A stretch of 64,000 nt of DNA from Pseudomonadota bacterium (GTDB lineage: Bacteria; Chloroflexota; UBA5177; JAJPKF01), in assembly GCA_021323865.1 (NCBI GenBank), contig JAJPKF010000012.1, positions 1 to 64,000 of the forward strand, read 5' to 3'. How positions within the stretch are numbered: the first letter of the stretch is position 1; each line of letters begins with the position of its first letter. The position numbers and the translations under genes are program-made. Below are positions 29,011 through 37,691 of this stretch, piece after piece. The notes under the pieces were generated by a model. It ran no database searches, had not been told where the DNA came from, and was given only the letters and a program-made list of their open reading frames with translations.

Positions 29011-29086
29011 AGATCCCTCCCTCACCCGAATCGAATAACCCTACCCCATTCGATTGGGAGCCCGCAAGCCGAGGAGAGGGCCCGCC

Positions 29087-29123
29087 TATAATCAAGGACA
29101 GGGAAACGAGGCGGAATTCCGCC
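29087..29123 (+). promoter_or_regulatory. Candidate -10 box and 14-bp perfect palindrome
   Basis: TATAAT at 29087-29092 matches the -10 consensus, though no good -35 is seen. A perfect palindrome GGCGGAATTCCGCC covers 29110-29123, between the predicted transcription start and the ATG at 29129. It could be an operator or an mRNA hairpin that hides the start. Confidence 0.45.
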
Positions 29124-29128
29124 CTATT

Positions 29129-29839
29129 ATGGACCTCTCATTCGAGTTCGGTGAGCCGACCGCCCCTTGCGGCCACGCCCTGATCTATTTCACGTCAGGT
29201 GCGGGCGACTCGGTGCTGGCCACCTACGTTGTGATCCCGCCGATTCACATCAGTCTTGAGAAGTACGTGCCACCCGCATTTGCGTCTCTGTTAAAGCCGG
29301 GAGACGTAGATCTGCCCTCGCCCCCGATGCCGCCCGTTGCCGAGGAGGTTGAGAGTGTCCAGTGGTTGCGCGATATGGCCGAGCTGCGCCGAGACGATCT
29401 GGTCAATGCCGGTACTCTCTACTCCGTTGACCTGCCCAATGTGGTTGCACTGACACAAGAGGCCGCCGCGCAATACGCTGCACTCTACAATGCTCGTCCC
29501 CGCGTACCCGTCTCCGTTCCTGAGACTGCGGCGGGAAACCCCTACGCCGATCTTTCGGAGGCGGAACGCCTCGGAGAGCTAACAAAGCTGGTAGGACGCC
29601 TGCGAGACAGCCTCGGTTCCTCTGACGCCCAGGAGGTCGAAGCCGAGCTGCATCTCCTGGCAAATACGCTGCCGTCCAAGTACCGGATGGAGGAGCTTTT
29701 GGAATGGGCAGCCGAGCCTGGCGACCGAGGCCAGCAGCTTGCGACCCTGCACATCCAACGCTCTTACAAGCTCCTCAACGAGGACTACCTCGAGGTCGCC
29801 GATATCGAGCGACGCATCCGTCAGATCCAAGAAACCTGA
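29129..29839 (+). CDS. Conserved-looking protein of unknown function
   Basis: The 236-residue product is soluble and acidic. The first 70 residues look like a beta-rich domain (FEFGEPTAPCGHALIYFTSG, TYVVIPPIHISLEKYVPP); the rest is helical (RLGELTKLVGRLRDSLGSSD, LHLLANTLPSKYRMEELLEW). I recognise no family. The ATG at 29129 follows the palindrome; a longer frame back to 29054 has little support. It precedes the folP-like gene on the same strand and may be co-transcribed with it. Confidence 0.65.
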   Translation: MDLSFEFGEPTAPCGHALIYFTSGAGDSVLATYVVIPPIHISLEKYVPPAFASLLKPGDVDLPSPPMPPVAEEVESVQWLRDMAELRRDDLVNAGTLYSVDLPNVVALTQEAAAQYAALYNARPRVPVSVPETAAGNPYADLSEAERLGELTKLVGRLRDSLGSSDAQEVEAELHLLANTLPSKYRMEELLEWAAEPGDRGQQLATLHIQRSYKLLNEDYLEVADIERRIRQIQET

Positions 29840-29945
29840 TCTGGAACAGCGTTCCCACCTTTCTCGTCCCCAGGGTACTGAGGGGACCAGTGGGACCGGC
29901 CGAACGGAATGGCTCTCCTGGCTGTTCGGGCGTCTGTGGGAGAAT

Positions 29946-30974
29946 GTGCCCGCCCCGGCTTCCCAGGTCCTCGAGGATGCCGGCTGCCCGCGAGTGGGTG
30001 GTGACCCGCTCCGCACCTTCTCCATCGAGCTCGACGACGGGGAGCTCGAGCGAGTCTCGCCCAGTTTGCGCCTGGACGGCATCCAGCCGGCCGCTGCACC
30101 ATTAACCGAGGCGTCTGGGGCTGCTATCGAGCCGAAGCATTGGGACATTGGGCGCTATCGGCTATCGTTTGAACGACCACTCATCATCGGCGTTCTCAAC
30201 ATCACGCCCGATTCCTTCTACGACGGAGGTCGCTACTTCGACCTCCCCGTTGCTGTCGCTCGGGGCGAGGAAATTCTGGCGGAGGGCGCGAATATCGTCG
30301 AGGTGGGAGGCGTGCGGGCCGGCCCGGGACCGACAGTGCCGACCAGCGAGGAGCTGGCCCGGGTGATTCCGGTCATCCACGCGCTTGGGGACCGGGTAAA
30401 CATTCCCATTGCCGTCGATACATTTGACCCGCTGGTTGCCAAAGCTGCCCTTGAGGCCGGAGCGACGATCGTTAACGACATCAACGGGCTCCGCAACCCA
30501 GCGATGCGAGCGGTCGTGAGAGAAACTGCGGCCGGCGCCGTGATCATGCACATACAAGGCCGGCCTCGGGTGCACCAGCCGCATCCCCACTACGATACGG
30601 TCATCGGTGACATCGCGCAGTTCTTCAAGGATCAGATCGAGGTCGCTCGGTCTGAGGGCATACATGAGGAGCGATTGGCGATTGACCCCGGGCCAGGATT
30701 CGGAAAGCTGCCGAGTCACGATCTCGAGATAGTACGACGGCTCGGGGAGCTCCAGGGATTTGGCCGGCCGGTGATGCTCGCGGGGTCGCGAAAGGCGTTC
30801 ATCGGTCGAGTGCTGGACGGGGCTCGGCCGTCCGATCGGTTGGAAGGCTCCCTTGCCGTTGCCGCGTACGCTGTCCTGAACCGCGTCCAGCTGATCCGCA
30901 CCCACGACGTGGCCGAGACGCAGAGGATGATCGAAACGCTTGAGGCGCTGTCAGTGCAAACGAGTGCGGCATGA
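29946..30974 (+). CDS. folP: Dihydropteroate synthase family protein (FolP2-like loop)
   Basis: The TIM-barrel core is clear: GVLNITPDSFYDGGRYFD, IAVDTFDPLVAKAALEAG, NDINGLRNPAM, IDPGPGFGK and GSRKAFIGRVLDG. In folate-pathway DHPS the second loop reads roughly GGESTRPG; here it is EVGGVRAGPGPTVPTSEE, like the mycobacterial FolP2 paralogue, which is not thought to make dihydropteroate. About 80 residues precede the barrel, more than usual. The start is uncertain: GTG at 29946 has GGGAG close by, and the frame is open further upstream. The stop overlaps mutL as ATGA. Confidence 0.75.
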   Translation: MPAPASQVLEDAGCPRVGGDPLRTFSIELDDGELERVSPSLRLDGIQPAAAPLTEASGAAIEPKHWDIGRYRLSFERPLIIGVLNITPDSFYDGGRYFDLPVAVARGEEILAEGANIVEVGGVRAGPGPTVPTSEELARVIPVIHALGDRVNIPIAVDTFDPLVAKAALEAGATIVNDINGLRNPAMRAVVRETAAGAVIMHIQGRPRVHQPHPHYDTVIGDIAQFFKDQIEVARSEGIHEERLAIDPGPGFGKLPSHDLEIVRRLGELQGFGRPVMLAGSRKAFIGRVLDGARPSDRLEGSLAVAAYAVLNRVQLIRTHDVAETQRMIETLEALSVQTSAA

Positions 30975-32668
30975 TTCGAGTCATGGACGATGACCTCGTT
31001 GCGCAAATCAAGGCGGGTGAGGTTATCGAGCGGCCGGCCTCGGCGGTCAAGGAGCTGATCGAGAACGCCATCGACGCGGGAGCTACACGAATACGGGTTG
31101 AGGCTGCCGAGGGCGGAACACGTCTGATTCGCGTCGTGGACAACGGGCATGGGATCCCACCCGAGCAGCTGGCCCTGGCGTTTGCACAGCACACTTCCAG
31201 CAAGCTCCATAAAGCCGACGATCTTCCTCGCGTGCAGACGCTCGGCTTCCGGGGCGAGGCGCTCTACGCCATCGCCAATGTGGCCCACGTGGAAGCGATC
31301 AGCGGGGTATCGGGATCAGAGGCGGCAATGAGTGTCGTCTACGAGGGAGGAAAGCTTGTCTCCTCGGCGCCGGTGGCGTCGGCGGGTGGCACTCGGATTA
31401 CGGTGCAGGATATCTTCGCCCATGTTCCGGCGCGTCGCAAACACATGAAGTCGGCACGGGCAGAGGCATCGGCGCTGCATCAGGTCGTTGCCCAATACGT
31501 CATGGGGCACCCGGGCGTCGCCATCCGATATGTTGCAGACGGCCGACCGGTCCTCGAGTCTCCGGGCACTGGAGATCTCGCCGATGCGTTCGGGTCGGTG
31601 TATGGGGGTGACATTGCGCATCGCATGCTTCCAGTTCACCGTGAGGATCGCATCTCCGTGCGTGGCTTGGTTTCACCGCCCGACATCACGAGACCCAACC
31701 GGACGGCGATTCTCCTACTTGTGAACGGCAGACCGGTGCGGACTCCGGCGCTCGTCTTTGCTATCGAGGACGCCTATGGAGATCTGCTGATGACGGGTCG
31801 CCATGCACTGGCAGTCATCATGCTGGAGGTACCCCCCGAGGATCTCGACCCGAATGTCCACCCGGCAAAGCTGGACGTACGGTTTGTGGCCGAGCGGGCG
31901 GCCTTCTCAACGATGCGCTCCGCAGTCTCGGATGCCTTGCGGGGACAGGCAGATGGCGCCACCGTCAGAACCCTCGAGCGATGGCCACTCGACGTCGTGG
32001 CCTCGGCCCTTGTTCGGGTTCCCGAGCCTCCCCGACGGCCGTATCCGGAACAGATCTCGTTCGCGCCTCCGCCGGAGGAGCAGCGGCCGTCGATCGTCGA
32101 GGCGCTACCGACGCTGCGGGTCTTTGGCCAGGCCGCGCGAACATTCGTCGTAGCAGAAGGGCCCTCGGGGATCTACATGATTGATCAGCATGCGGCTCAT
32201 GAACGGGTGCTCTTCGATCAGCTGATGACCCGGCGGAATGGCAGAGCCGCCCAGCCCCTTCTGGAACCGGTGCAGATTGACCTCCTGCCGCATCAGTGGG
32301 CGACACTGACCGCGTATTGCGAGGACATCCGTGGACTCGGCATCCACGTCGAGCCGTTCGGCGACACCTCCTGCATCGTCAGAGCGCTTCCCGCAATGGG
32401 CAATCGGTCGATGACGCCGGAGCAGGTGGGCGAGGTACTGGACGCCCTGTCCGAGGCCCGCTCCGGGGACGAGGTCGCGATTCGGGCGCTCACGGTCGTC
32501 GCATGCAAGGGCGCGGTCAAGGCCGGCGAGACCCTGTCCATGCCGGAAATGCAGGAGTTAATCGGGCTGTTGGTCCGCACGGATCATCCCCGTACCTGCC
32601 CCCATGGTCGGCCGACGACGGTTCACATCAGCACGGAACGGCTCGAGCGCGAATTCGGCCGCCGATAG
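30971..32668 (+). CDS. mutL: DNA mismatch repair protein MutL
   Basis: MutL links mismatch recognition to strand nicking. The 565-residue product has the GHKL ATPase motifs AGEVIERPASAVKELIENA, DAGATRI, DNGHGI and TLGFRGEALYAI, the conserved VHPAKLDVRF, and a C-terminal domain. The endonuclease motif is DQHAAHERVLFD, matching DQHA-x2-E-x4-E except that the last Glu is Asp. CKGAVKAGE and TCPHGRPT complete the metal site. No mutS is in the window. The start overlaps the folP-like stop. Confidence 0.95.
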   Translation: MIRVMDDDLVAQIKAGEVIERPASAVKELIENAIDAGATRIRVEAAEGGTRLIRVVDNGHGIPPEQLALAFAQHTSSKLHKADDLPRVQTLGFRGEALYAIANVAHVEAISGVSGSEAAMSVVYEGGKLVSSAPVASAGGTRITVQDIFAHVPARRKHMKSARAEASALHQVVAQYVMGHPGVAIRYVADGRPVLESPGTGDLADAFGSVYGGDIAHRMLPVHREDRISVRGLVSPPDITRPNRTAILLLVNGRPVRTPALVFAIEDAYGDLLMTGRHALAVIMLEVPPEDLDPNVHPAKLDVRFVAERAAFSTMRSAVSDALRGQADGATVRTLERWPLDVVASALVRVPEPPRRPYPEQISFAPPPEEQRPSIVEALPTLRVFGQAARTFVVAEGPSGIYMIDQHAAHERVLFDQLMTRRNGRAAQPLLEPVQIDLLPHQWATLTAYCEDIRGLGIHVEPFGDTSCIVRALPAMGNRSMTPEQVGEVLDALSEARSGDEVAIRALTVVACKGAVKAGETLSMPEMQELIGLLVRTDHPRTCPHGRPTTVHISTERLEREFGRR

Positions 32669-32678
32669 GCGAAATTGC

Positions 32679-32705
32679 TATACTCCATAGGCCCAGCACC
32701 TGGGC
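32679..32705 (+). promoter_or_regulatory. Candidate -10 box and leader hairpin before rpsF
   Basis: TATACT at 32679-32684 could be a -10 box; no clear -35 is seen. GCCCAG (32691-32696) and CTGGGC (32700-32705) form a perfect 6-bp stem with a CAC loop at the start of the predicted rpsF leader. S6 and S18 are known in other bacteria to bind their own leader, but I cannot match that motif here. Confidence 0.35.
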
Positions 32706-32764
32706 GTCCCCTGTCCCGCGCGAGGCAAGTTGCCAATATCGCGGCACGCACCCGAAGGAAGGAC

Positions 32765-33502
32765 ATGATGACCCTCTACGAGCTCACCTACATCCTGCGT
32801 CCGGATCTTGAAGAGGACGTACTCTCGGCGGCGCAAGATCGCATCGCGGCTCGGTTCACCGATGTGGGCGGCGAGATCGTAAAGTCGGAGCCTTGGGGTC
32901 GCCGCAAGTTGGCGTTTCCCATCGACAAGGTGCGCGAAGGCCTCTACTTCACCTCCATCTTGCGGCTGCCGGGAGCTGAGGTTCGAAACGTCGAGAATCA
33001 GCTCAAGCTGGTCCCGGAGATCCTGCGCTTTCTGCTCATACGGCAGGAGGAGCGCAACATCAACATGACGGGATCGCTCCTGCCGGCGCAGCGTCCAGCG
33101 GCAGCGCGACCGGCCCCGGCCACTGTAGAAGCTGCTGCAGCCACTGCAGAAGCTGCTCCGCCCGCGACCATCGAGGAAGCGCAGGTGCAGCCCGTGGAAG
33201 AACCCGAAGTCGCAGCCACGGCCGCAGCCGAAGGGGAGGTCGCTCAGGCGGATGGAGAAGGGACGGAGAGCTCGTCGGAGACCGCAGATGCCGGTTCCAC
33301 AACCACGGAGCCGGATCGCCCGGTCGCAGAGGAGCCTGAACCGCAAGGTGAGCCCCCGGCGGCTGAGCCCGAGCCGGCTCAGGTAGCAGAGCCGGAGGCG
33401 GCAGGGACGCATGAAGAAATCCCACCCACGGACCAGCAGATTGACGCCGTGGAGGGGGATGGGGCAGAGGAACCGGCGGTCAAGTCAGAAGCCGAAGCAT
33501 AG
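32765..33502 (+). CDS. rpsF: 30S ribosomal protein S6 with long acidic tail
   Basis: Residues 1-96 are a normal S6: TLYELTYILRPDLEEDVL, EIVKSEPWGRRKLAFPIDK, EGLYFTSILRLPGAEV and ILRFLLIRQEE. After that come about 145 residues of Ala, Glu, Pro and Thr with almost no hydrophobic or aromatic residues, giving a disordered, strongly acidic tail. S6 binds S18 in the small subunit. The ATG at 32765 (a second ATG follows at once) has GGAAGGAC upstream. It heads rpsF-ssb-rpsR. Confidence 0.93.
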   Translation: MMTLYELTYILRPDLEEDVLSAAQDRIAARFTDVGGEIVKSEPWGRRKLAFPIDKVREGLYFTSILRLPGAEVRNVENQLKLVPEILRFLLIRQEERNINMTGSLLPAQRPAAARPAPATVEAAAATAEAAPPATIEEAQVQPVEEPEVAATAAAEGEVAQADGEGTESSSETADAGSTTTEPDRPVAEEPEPQGEPPAAEPEPAQVAEPEAAGTHEEIPPTDQQIDAVEGDGAEEPAVKSEAEA

Positions 33503-33513
33503 GAGGAGAGGCA

Positions 33514-33930
33514 ATGGCTGGTGGACTGAACAAAGTGATGATCATCGGAAATCTTGGTCGTGACCCCGAGATGCGACTGACGCCGAGTGGCCAGTCGGTC
33601 ACGAACTTCAGTGTTGCGGTCACCCGCAGCTGGAAGAACCCGGAAGGGGAATCTCAGGAAGAAACCGAATGGTTCGCCATCGATGCCTGGGGCCGGCTGG
33701 GTGAGGTTGCTAATCAGTACCTGGCCAAAGGCAAGAAGGTTTACGTGGAGGGCCGGCTGCGAACCCGATCCTGGGATGATTCCAACTCCGGCGAAAAGAA
33801 GTATCGAACCTCTGTGATTGCAACTGACATCCAATTCCTCGAGCCGCGTGGCGGGCAAGGCGGCGGAGACGCATTTGGTTCCGGACCAGTACCGGAGCAT
33901 GATCAAGGCATCGACGAGATGCCCTTCTAG
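33514..33930 (+). CDS. ssb: Single-stranded DNA-binding protein
   Basis: The 138-residue product has the OB fold (GGLNKVMIIGNLGRDPEMRL, EWFAIDAWGRLGEVANQYLA, KGKKVYVEGRLRTRSW) and a short linker ending in the acidic tip DEMPF that recruits partner proteins. The tip differs slightly from the usual DDIPF. The linker is short, about 20 residues. Its place between rpsF and rpsR is standard. Confidence 0.95.
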   Translation: MAGGLNKVMIIGNLGRDPEMRLTPSGQSVTNFSVAVTRSWKNPEGESQEETEWFAIDAWGRLGEVANQYLAKGKKVYVEGRLRTRSWDDSNSGEKKYRTSVIATDIQFLEPRGGQGGGDAFGSGPVPEHDQGIDEMPF

Positions 33931-33956
33931 CAACAGGAACGAAAGACACTTGGGCC

Positions 33957-33972
33957 GTCAGGGCGGCCTGAC
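33957..33972 (+). promoter_or_regulatory. Hairpin between ssb and rpsR
   Basis: GTCAGG (33957-33962) pairs with CCTGAC (33967-33972) around GCGG. It lies 24 bases before the rpsR start and after the ssb stop. It has no T tract, so it may affect mRNA processing or rpsR translation rather than end transcription. Confidence 0.35.
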
Positions 33973-33995
33973 TAGCTCAGATCTTCGGAGGCATC

Positions 33996-34499
33996 GTGGG
34001 ACGACCGACAGGACCGGGACAGGGTGGAGAGCGGCGGCCGAGGCGTGACTATCGCCAAAGCTACGGCCGGCGCAAGGTCTGCCAGTTCTGTGTCGACAAG
34101 ATCTCGTACATCGACTACAAGGACGTCAACCGTCTGCGGCGATACCTGTCGGAGCGGGCTCGCATCGAGCCTCGCAGGTCAACCGGCACGTGCGCCAAGC
34201 ACCAACGTCGGCTCAGCACGGCCATCAAGCGGGCGCGGAGCCTGGCTCTCCTACCCTATACCGCTGATCAGCTCAAAACACTCGGGTTCAGCCGTCCGGA
34301 GGGATTCCGAGGCCGGTTCGAAGGCGGCCGCGGTCGATATCAGCGCGGGGATGGTTATCGTTCCGGCGGACGTTCCGGCTACACACCGCGAGAGCCCCGA
34401 CCCGCGCCGCCCCAGCCTCCCGCTGCCGTGGCGGAACACACACCCGCTGTCGAAGGTGGCGAGCAGGACGAAGCGGAACGGGAGACTCCGGCTACCTAG
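33996..34499 (+). CDS. rpsR: 30S ribosomal protein S18 with extended tail
   Basis: The S18 core spans about residues 25-100: [35 protein letters not shown] and [18 protein letters not shown]. The CxxC plus later C and H make this the zinc-binding form. After the core there is a tail of about 65 residues, first rich in Arg and Gly ([20 protein letters not shown]), then Pro and Ala, then acidic. The GTG at 33996 has GGAGG four bases upstream. S6 in the same operon also carries an unusual tail. Confidence 0.92.
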   Translation: MGRPTGPGQGGERRPRRDYRQSYGRRKVCQFCVDKISYIDYKDVNRLRRYLSERARIEPRRSTGTCAKHQRRLSTAIKRARSLALLPYTADQLKTLGFSRPEGFRGRFEGGRGRYQRGDGYRSGGRSGYTPREPRPAPPQPPAAVAEHTPAVEGGEQDEAERETPAT

Positions 34500-34585
34500 C
34501 TCTCTGCGGACATGTCACGAGGTTGTGATCAGTAGCGCCAGTTCGCTAGAATTCGTCAACAGTTCTCACAGGAGTTTCGACTAAC

Positions 34586-35869
34586 GTGGATACCCCCGCC
34601 CGCCCACCGCGCACCAAGAGGCGAACACCGCAGCGAGCGGTTCCTCAGAGTGTGCGGCGCAGCGGCAAGCCGTTGTTCTTTGGCTGGGGAGCACACCTGA
34701 CCCACCACGAACGGGAGCAGGTCAAGGAGCGCATCGCGGCGAGCATCGGCGTGATCATTGCGCTGACCGTGATCGCGCTGCTGGTCAACGGCTGGGTTCA
34801 GGACAATGTCGTCAAGCCGGCGGCACAACGGGCCAAGCTCACCAAGCCGGTCGCAAAGGTCGGCTCGACCGTGATCACCAACGGCTGGTACCACAAGGTG
34901 CTCAAGTATCAGACAACGGTGCTGACCAACCAGCTATCCCGGTATCAGAGCGAGGCGCAAGCCCTTGCCGCCAGCAAGTCGAAGAAGGCGCAGCAGCAGG
35001 CGTCGCTGCTGCAGAGCTTCATGAGCCAACTGTCATCCCAGCAGGCGCAGCTTCCTCAGACGGTGTACCAGCAGATGATCGCGAACCAGATCGTGCTCCA
35101 GCGCGGCGGCTCGGCAGGACTCCACGTGACCGCTGCCGCGAAGGCCAAGTTTCTGCACAACATCATCTACAAGCAGGCCGGCGGACCCTTGAAGTTCTCC
35201 CTCGCTGCGCATGGATATTCGATGACTCCGACCCAGCTCAAGAGTCTCTTGCTCGCCGACTTCTTGAACCAGAAGATGCAAACCGTCCTGGCCGCGAAGG
35301 TTCCGTCCCGGGAGCTGCAGGTGCACGCACGCAATGTCCTGGTCAGCCGCCATGCGTTGGCCGTCAAGGTCGAGCGGCAACTGAAGCATGGGGCGAGTTG
35401 GAAGGCCCTCGCAGCGAAATACAATACGGACTCGACGAAGTCCACCGGTGGGGATCTCGGGTGGGCATCTCCGACCTCATACGTTCCACCGTTTCGTAAG
35501 GCGACCCTCCACTGGAGGATTGGCGCCATCGGCATCGTCCACAGCCAGTTCGGCTATCACGTTCTCGAGGTTCTGGGACGCCAGCGTAGGAAGCTGAGCG
35601 CAAGTCAGCTCTCCACGAACAAACAGCAGGCGCTCCAAGCTTGGATTGCGAAAGAAGAGGCCATTCCCGGCTACGTGCACCGCTACATCACCCCGGCGGC
35701 TGCCTCACCCCTCGGCGGGCTGTCGGGCACGGGCTTGTCTGGTCTCGGAAGCGCCGGAACCGGAACTGGCACAACGGGAACAGGCACGACCGGAAACGGA
35801 TACCCGGGAACGGGCACTGGCAGCGGCAGTGGCAGCTCCAATAACGGTAGCGGCGGATCTCACAGGTAG
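34586..35869 (+). CDS. Membrane-anchored parvulin-type peptidyl-prolyl isomerase
   Basis: The 427-residue product has a basic cytoplasmic N-terminus, one membrane helix (about 51-68), a helical SurA/PrsA-like chaperone region (about 90-230) and a parvulin domain (about 240-345) with the typical LAAKYNTDSTKSTGGDLGW, and FGYHVLEVLG. It probably helps fold exported proteins outside the membrane. The last 55 residues are a low-complexity Gly/Thr/Ser tail. The GTG at 34586 has AGGAG about 12 bases upstream. No lipobox is present. Confidence 0.82.
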   Translation: MDTPARPPRTKRRTPQRAVPQSVRRSGKPLFFGWGAHLTHHEREQVKERIAASIGVIIALTVIALLVNGWVQDNVVKPAAQRAKLTKPVAKVGSTVITNGWYHKVLKYQTTVLTNQLSRYQSEAQALAASKSKKAQQQASLLQSFMSQLSSQQAQLPQTVYQQMIANQIVLQRGGSAGLHVTAAAKAKFLHNIIYKQAGGPLKFSLAAHGYSMTPTQLKSLLLADFLNQKMQTVLAAKVPSRELQVHARNVLVSRHALAVKVERQLKHGASWKALAAKYNTDSTKSTGGDLGWASPTSYVPPFRKATLHWRIGAIGIVHSQFGYHVLEVLGRQRRKLSASQLSTNKQQALQAWIAKEEAIPGYVHRYITPAAASPLGGLSGTGLSGLGSAGTGTGTTGTGTTGNGYPGTGTGSGSGSSNNGSGGSHR

Positions 35870-35986
35870 AGCCGTCGGGCAGAGCAGCAGTCAATGCCTC
35901 CGGCAAGCCGTTCTCGGTAAGCAAGGACACTCCGGCACGTCCTGTTGCGCCCTTGAGCGTGCTCCGAAACCTCCACGCCCCGGCGA

Positions 35987-35992
35987 TATAAT
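35987..35992 (+). promoter_or_regulatory. Candidate -10 box for ilvE
   Basis: TATAAT at 35987-35992 matches the -10 consensus, 50 bases before the ilvE start. No good -35 lies at the right distance, so the call is tentative. Confidence 0.4.
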
Positions 35993-36041
35993 ACGGCGGC
36001 CAAAACGCGGCCATTTTGCCGATAAACTGGAGGTCCGCGAC

Positions 36042-36992
36042 GTGAGCAGCACTCGGGGCTATGCCTACTTCCAGGGCGACTTCGTGCCCTTCGAAGATGC
36101 CAACGTCAGTGTGATGACGCATGCACTGAGCTACGGAACCGGAGTCTTTGAAGGGATTCGCGGCTACTGGAACCCCTCCCATGAGAAGCTCTATGTCGTA
36201 AAGCTGCGGGAGCACTTCCTGCGCTTCATCCAGAACACGCGCATGATGTCGATTGTCGTTCCCCATAGTGTCGAGGAGTTGTGTAACATCACGCTTGAGC
36301 TTCTGCGACTGGATGGGTTCCGCGAGGACACCTACATCAGACCCCTGGCGTACAAGTCTTCGCTCCAAATCGGGGTCTCCATGGAAGGCGTTTCCGACGG
36401 CCTCACCATATTCGCTGCACCCTTCGGCAACTACGTGGACATCGACCGTGGTCTCGCAGTGTGCGTCAGCTCTTGGAGGCGGACGAGTGACAATGCGATT
36501 CCGCCTCGGGCGAAGGTTACCGGCAATTATGCGAACACGGCTCTGATCAAGAACGAGGCAGTCGTCAACGGATATGACGAGGCGATTGTGCTCACGGAGC
36601 AAGGCTACGTGGCAGAAGGGAGCGCCGAGAACCTGTTTCTCGTCCGAGACGGTCAGCTGGTTACTCCGAGTGTTGCCGACAACATTCTTGAAGGCATTAC
36701 CCGGCGAGCCGTGAGCGAGCTCGCCGAGCGTGAATTGGGTATCCCGACCGTGTCGCGGACGGTGGCTCGGTCCGAGCTCTACGTCGCTGAGGAGATCTTC
36801 CTCACGGGCACCGGAGCCCAGATCGCACCCGTGACGAGCGTGGATAGACGTACAGTCGGAAACGGCGACGTCGGCCCTATCGCATCGCGACTGCAGCAGC
36901 TCTATCTGGACGTCGTACGCGGCAAGCACCCGGACTACGCCGACTGGCTGACTCCGCTCGAGCTCGCCCGTCCCGCAGTGGTGAACGCCTAG
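36042..36992 (+). CDS. ilvE: Branched-chain amino acid aminotransferase
   Basis: This PLP class IV enzyme makes valine, leucine and isoleucine from their keto acids. The 316-residue product has AYFQGDFVPFEDANVSVMTH, LSYGTGVFEGIRGY, the PLP-lysine region RAKVTGNYANTALIKNEAV, EGSAENLFLVRDG and ITRRAVSELAERELGI. A longer frame reaches back into the parvulin gene; the GTG at 36042 has GGAGG at a good distance and matches family N-termini. Confidence 0.93.
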   Translation: MSSTRGYAYFQGDFVPFEDANVSVMTHALSYGTGVFEGIRGYWNPSHEKLYVVKLREHFLRFIQNTRMMSIVVPHSVEELCNITLELLRLDGFREDTYIRPLAYKSSLQIGVSMEGVSDGLTIFAAPFGNYVDIDRGLAVCVSSWRRTSDNAIPPRAKVTGNYANTALIKNEAVVNGYDEAIVLTEQGYVAEGSAENLFLVRDGQLVTPSVADNILEGITRRAVSELAERELGIPTVSRTVARSELYVAEEIFLTGTGAQIAPVTSVDRRTVGNGDVGPIASRLQQLYLDVVRGKHPDYADWLTPLELARPAVVNA

Positions 36993-37043
36993 CTGAAGCC
37001 GGCCGGATTCGTCCCAGCCGGACTGCCGGCGGCCTGGCTTCTG

Positions 37044-37691
37044 ATGTTCCGAGATCGGACCGATGCCGGAAACCGGCTTGCCCATGCCCTCGCCGAGCAT
37101 GTCACCGGTCAGGCCTTGGTGTGTGGTTTGCCACGGGGAGGCGTGGTCGTGGCCACTGCGTGTGCGATGGCCTTGAACCTGCCGCTCGCAGTCTACGTGG
37201 TCAAGAAGCTTGGCGCTCCAGGCAATCCGGAGTTTGCCATCGGGGCTGTGGGCGAGGATGGGGAGCCGCTCCTCGACTCGGAAATCATCAAGCGACTCGG
37301 GGTTTCCGAGGAATACGTTGCGCGGGAGGTTGCCGAGCGCAGGCGTCAGATACGGAAACAGGTTCTGCTGTTTCGTGATGGAGAGTCGCTTCCCGGTCCG
37401 CTCACTCGGCCGGTAATCATTGTCGACGACGGCATCGCGACGGGATCAACAGTCGTTGCGGCTGCCCAAGGCCTACGCCTTCGCGGCGCGACTCGAATCG
37501 TCGGGACCGCACCGGTTGGCTCTCGTGCCGGACGCGACATGCTGGCTCCGCACGTCGACGACATCGTGCTACTGCAATGCCCCGAAGACTTTTGGGCCGT
37601 TGGCCAGTACTATGAACGCTTCGAACAGGTCTCGGACGCCGAGGTGGGGAGCATCATGCGCTCATTCCGCCGCAGCACCGATATCGAATAG
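37044..37691 (+). CDS. Phosphoribosyltransferase family protein
   Basis: The 215-residue product has the PRPP-binding loop VIIVDDGIATGSTVVAAA and the N-terminal RTDAGNRLAHALAEH, CGLPRGGVVVATA and VKKLGAPGNPEFAIGAVGEDG typical of the predicted phosphoribosyltransferases often seen next to dienelactone hydrolase or erythromycin-esterase genes. The substrate is unknown. Its 3' end overlaps the convergent oxidoreductase gene by 30 bases. Confidence 0.88.
   Translation: MFRDRTDAGNRLAHALAEHVTGQALVCGLPRGGVVVATACAMALNLPLAVYVVKKLGAPGNPEFAIGAVGEDGEPLLDSEIIKRLGVSEEYVAREVAERRRQIRKQVLLFRDGESLPGPLTRPVIIVDDGIATGSTVVAAAQGLRLRGATRIVGTAPVGSRAGRDMLAPHVDDIVLLQCPEDFWAVGQYYERFEQVSDAEVGSIMRSFRRSTDIE

Noticed and set aside
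35688..37100. 470-codon open frame on the minus strand opposite ilvE
   Set aside because: It covers ilvE and the parvulin tail in antisense, with no recognisable motif or start site.
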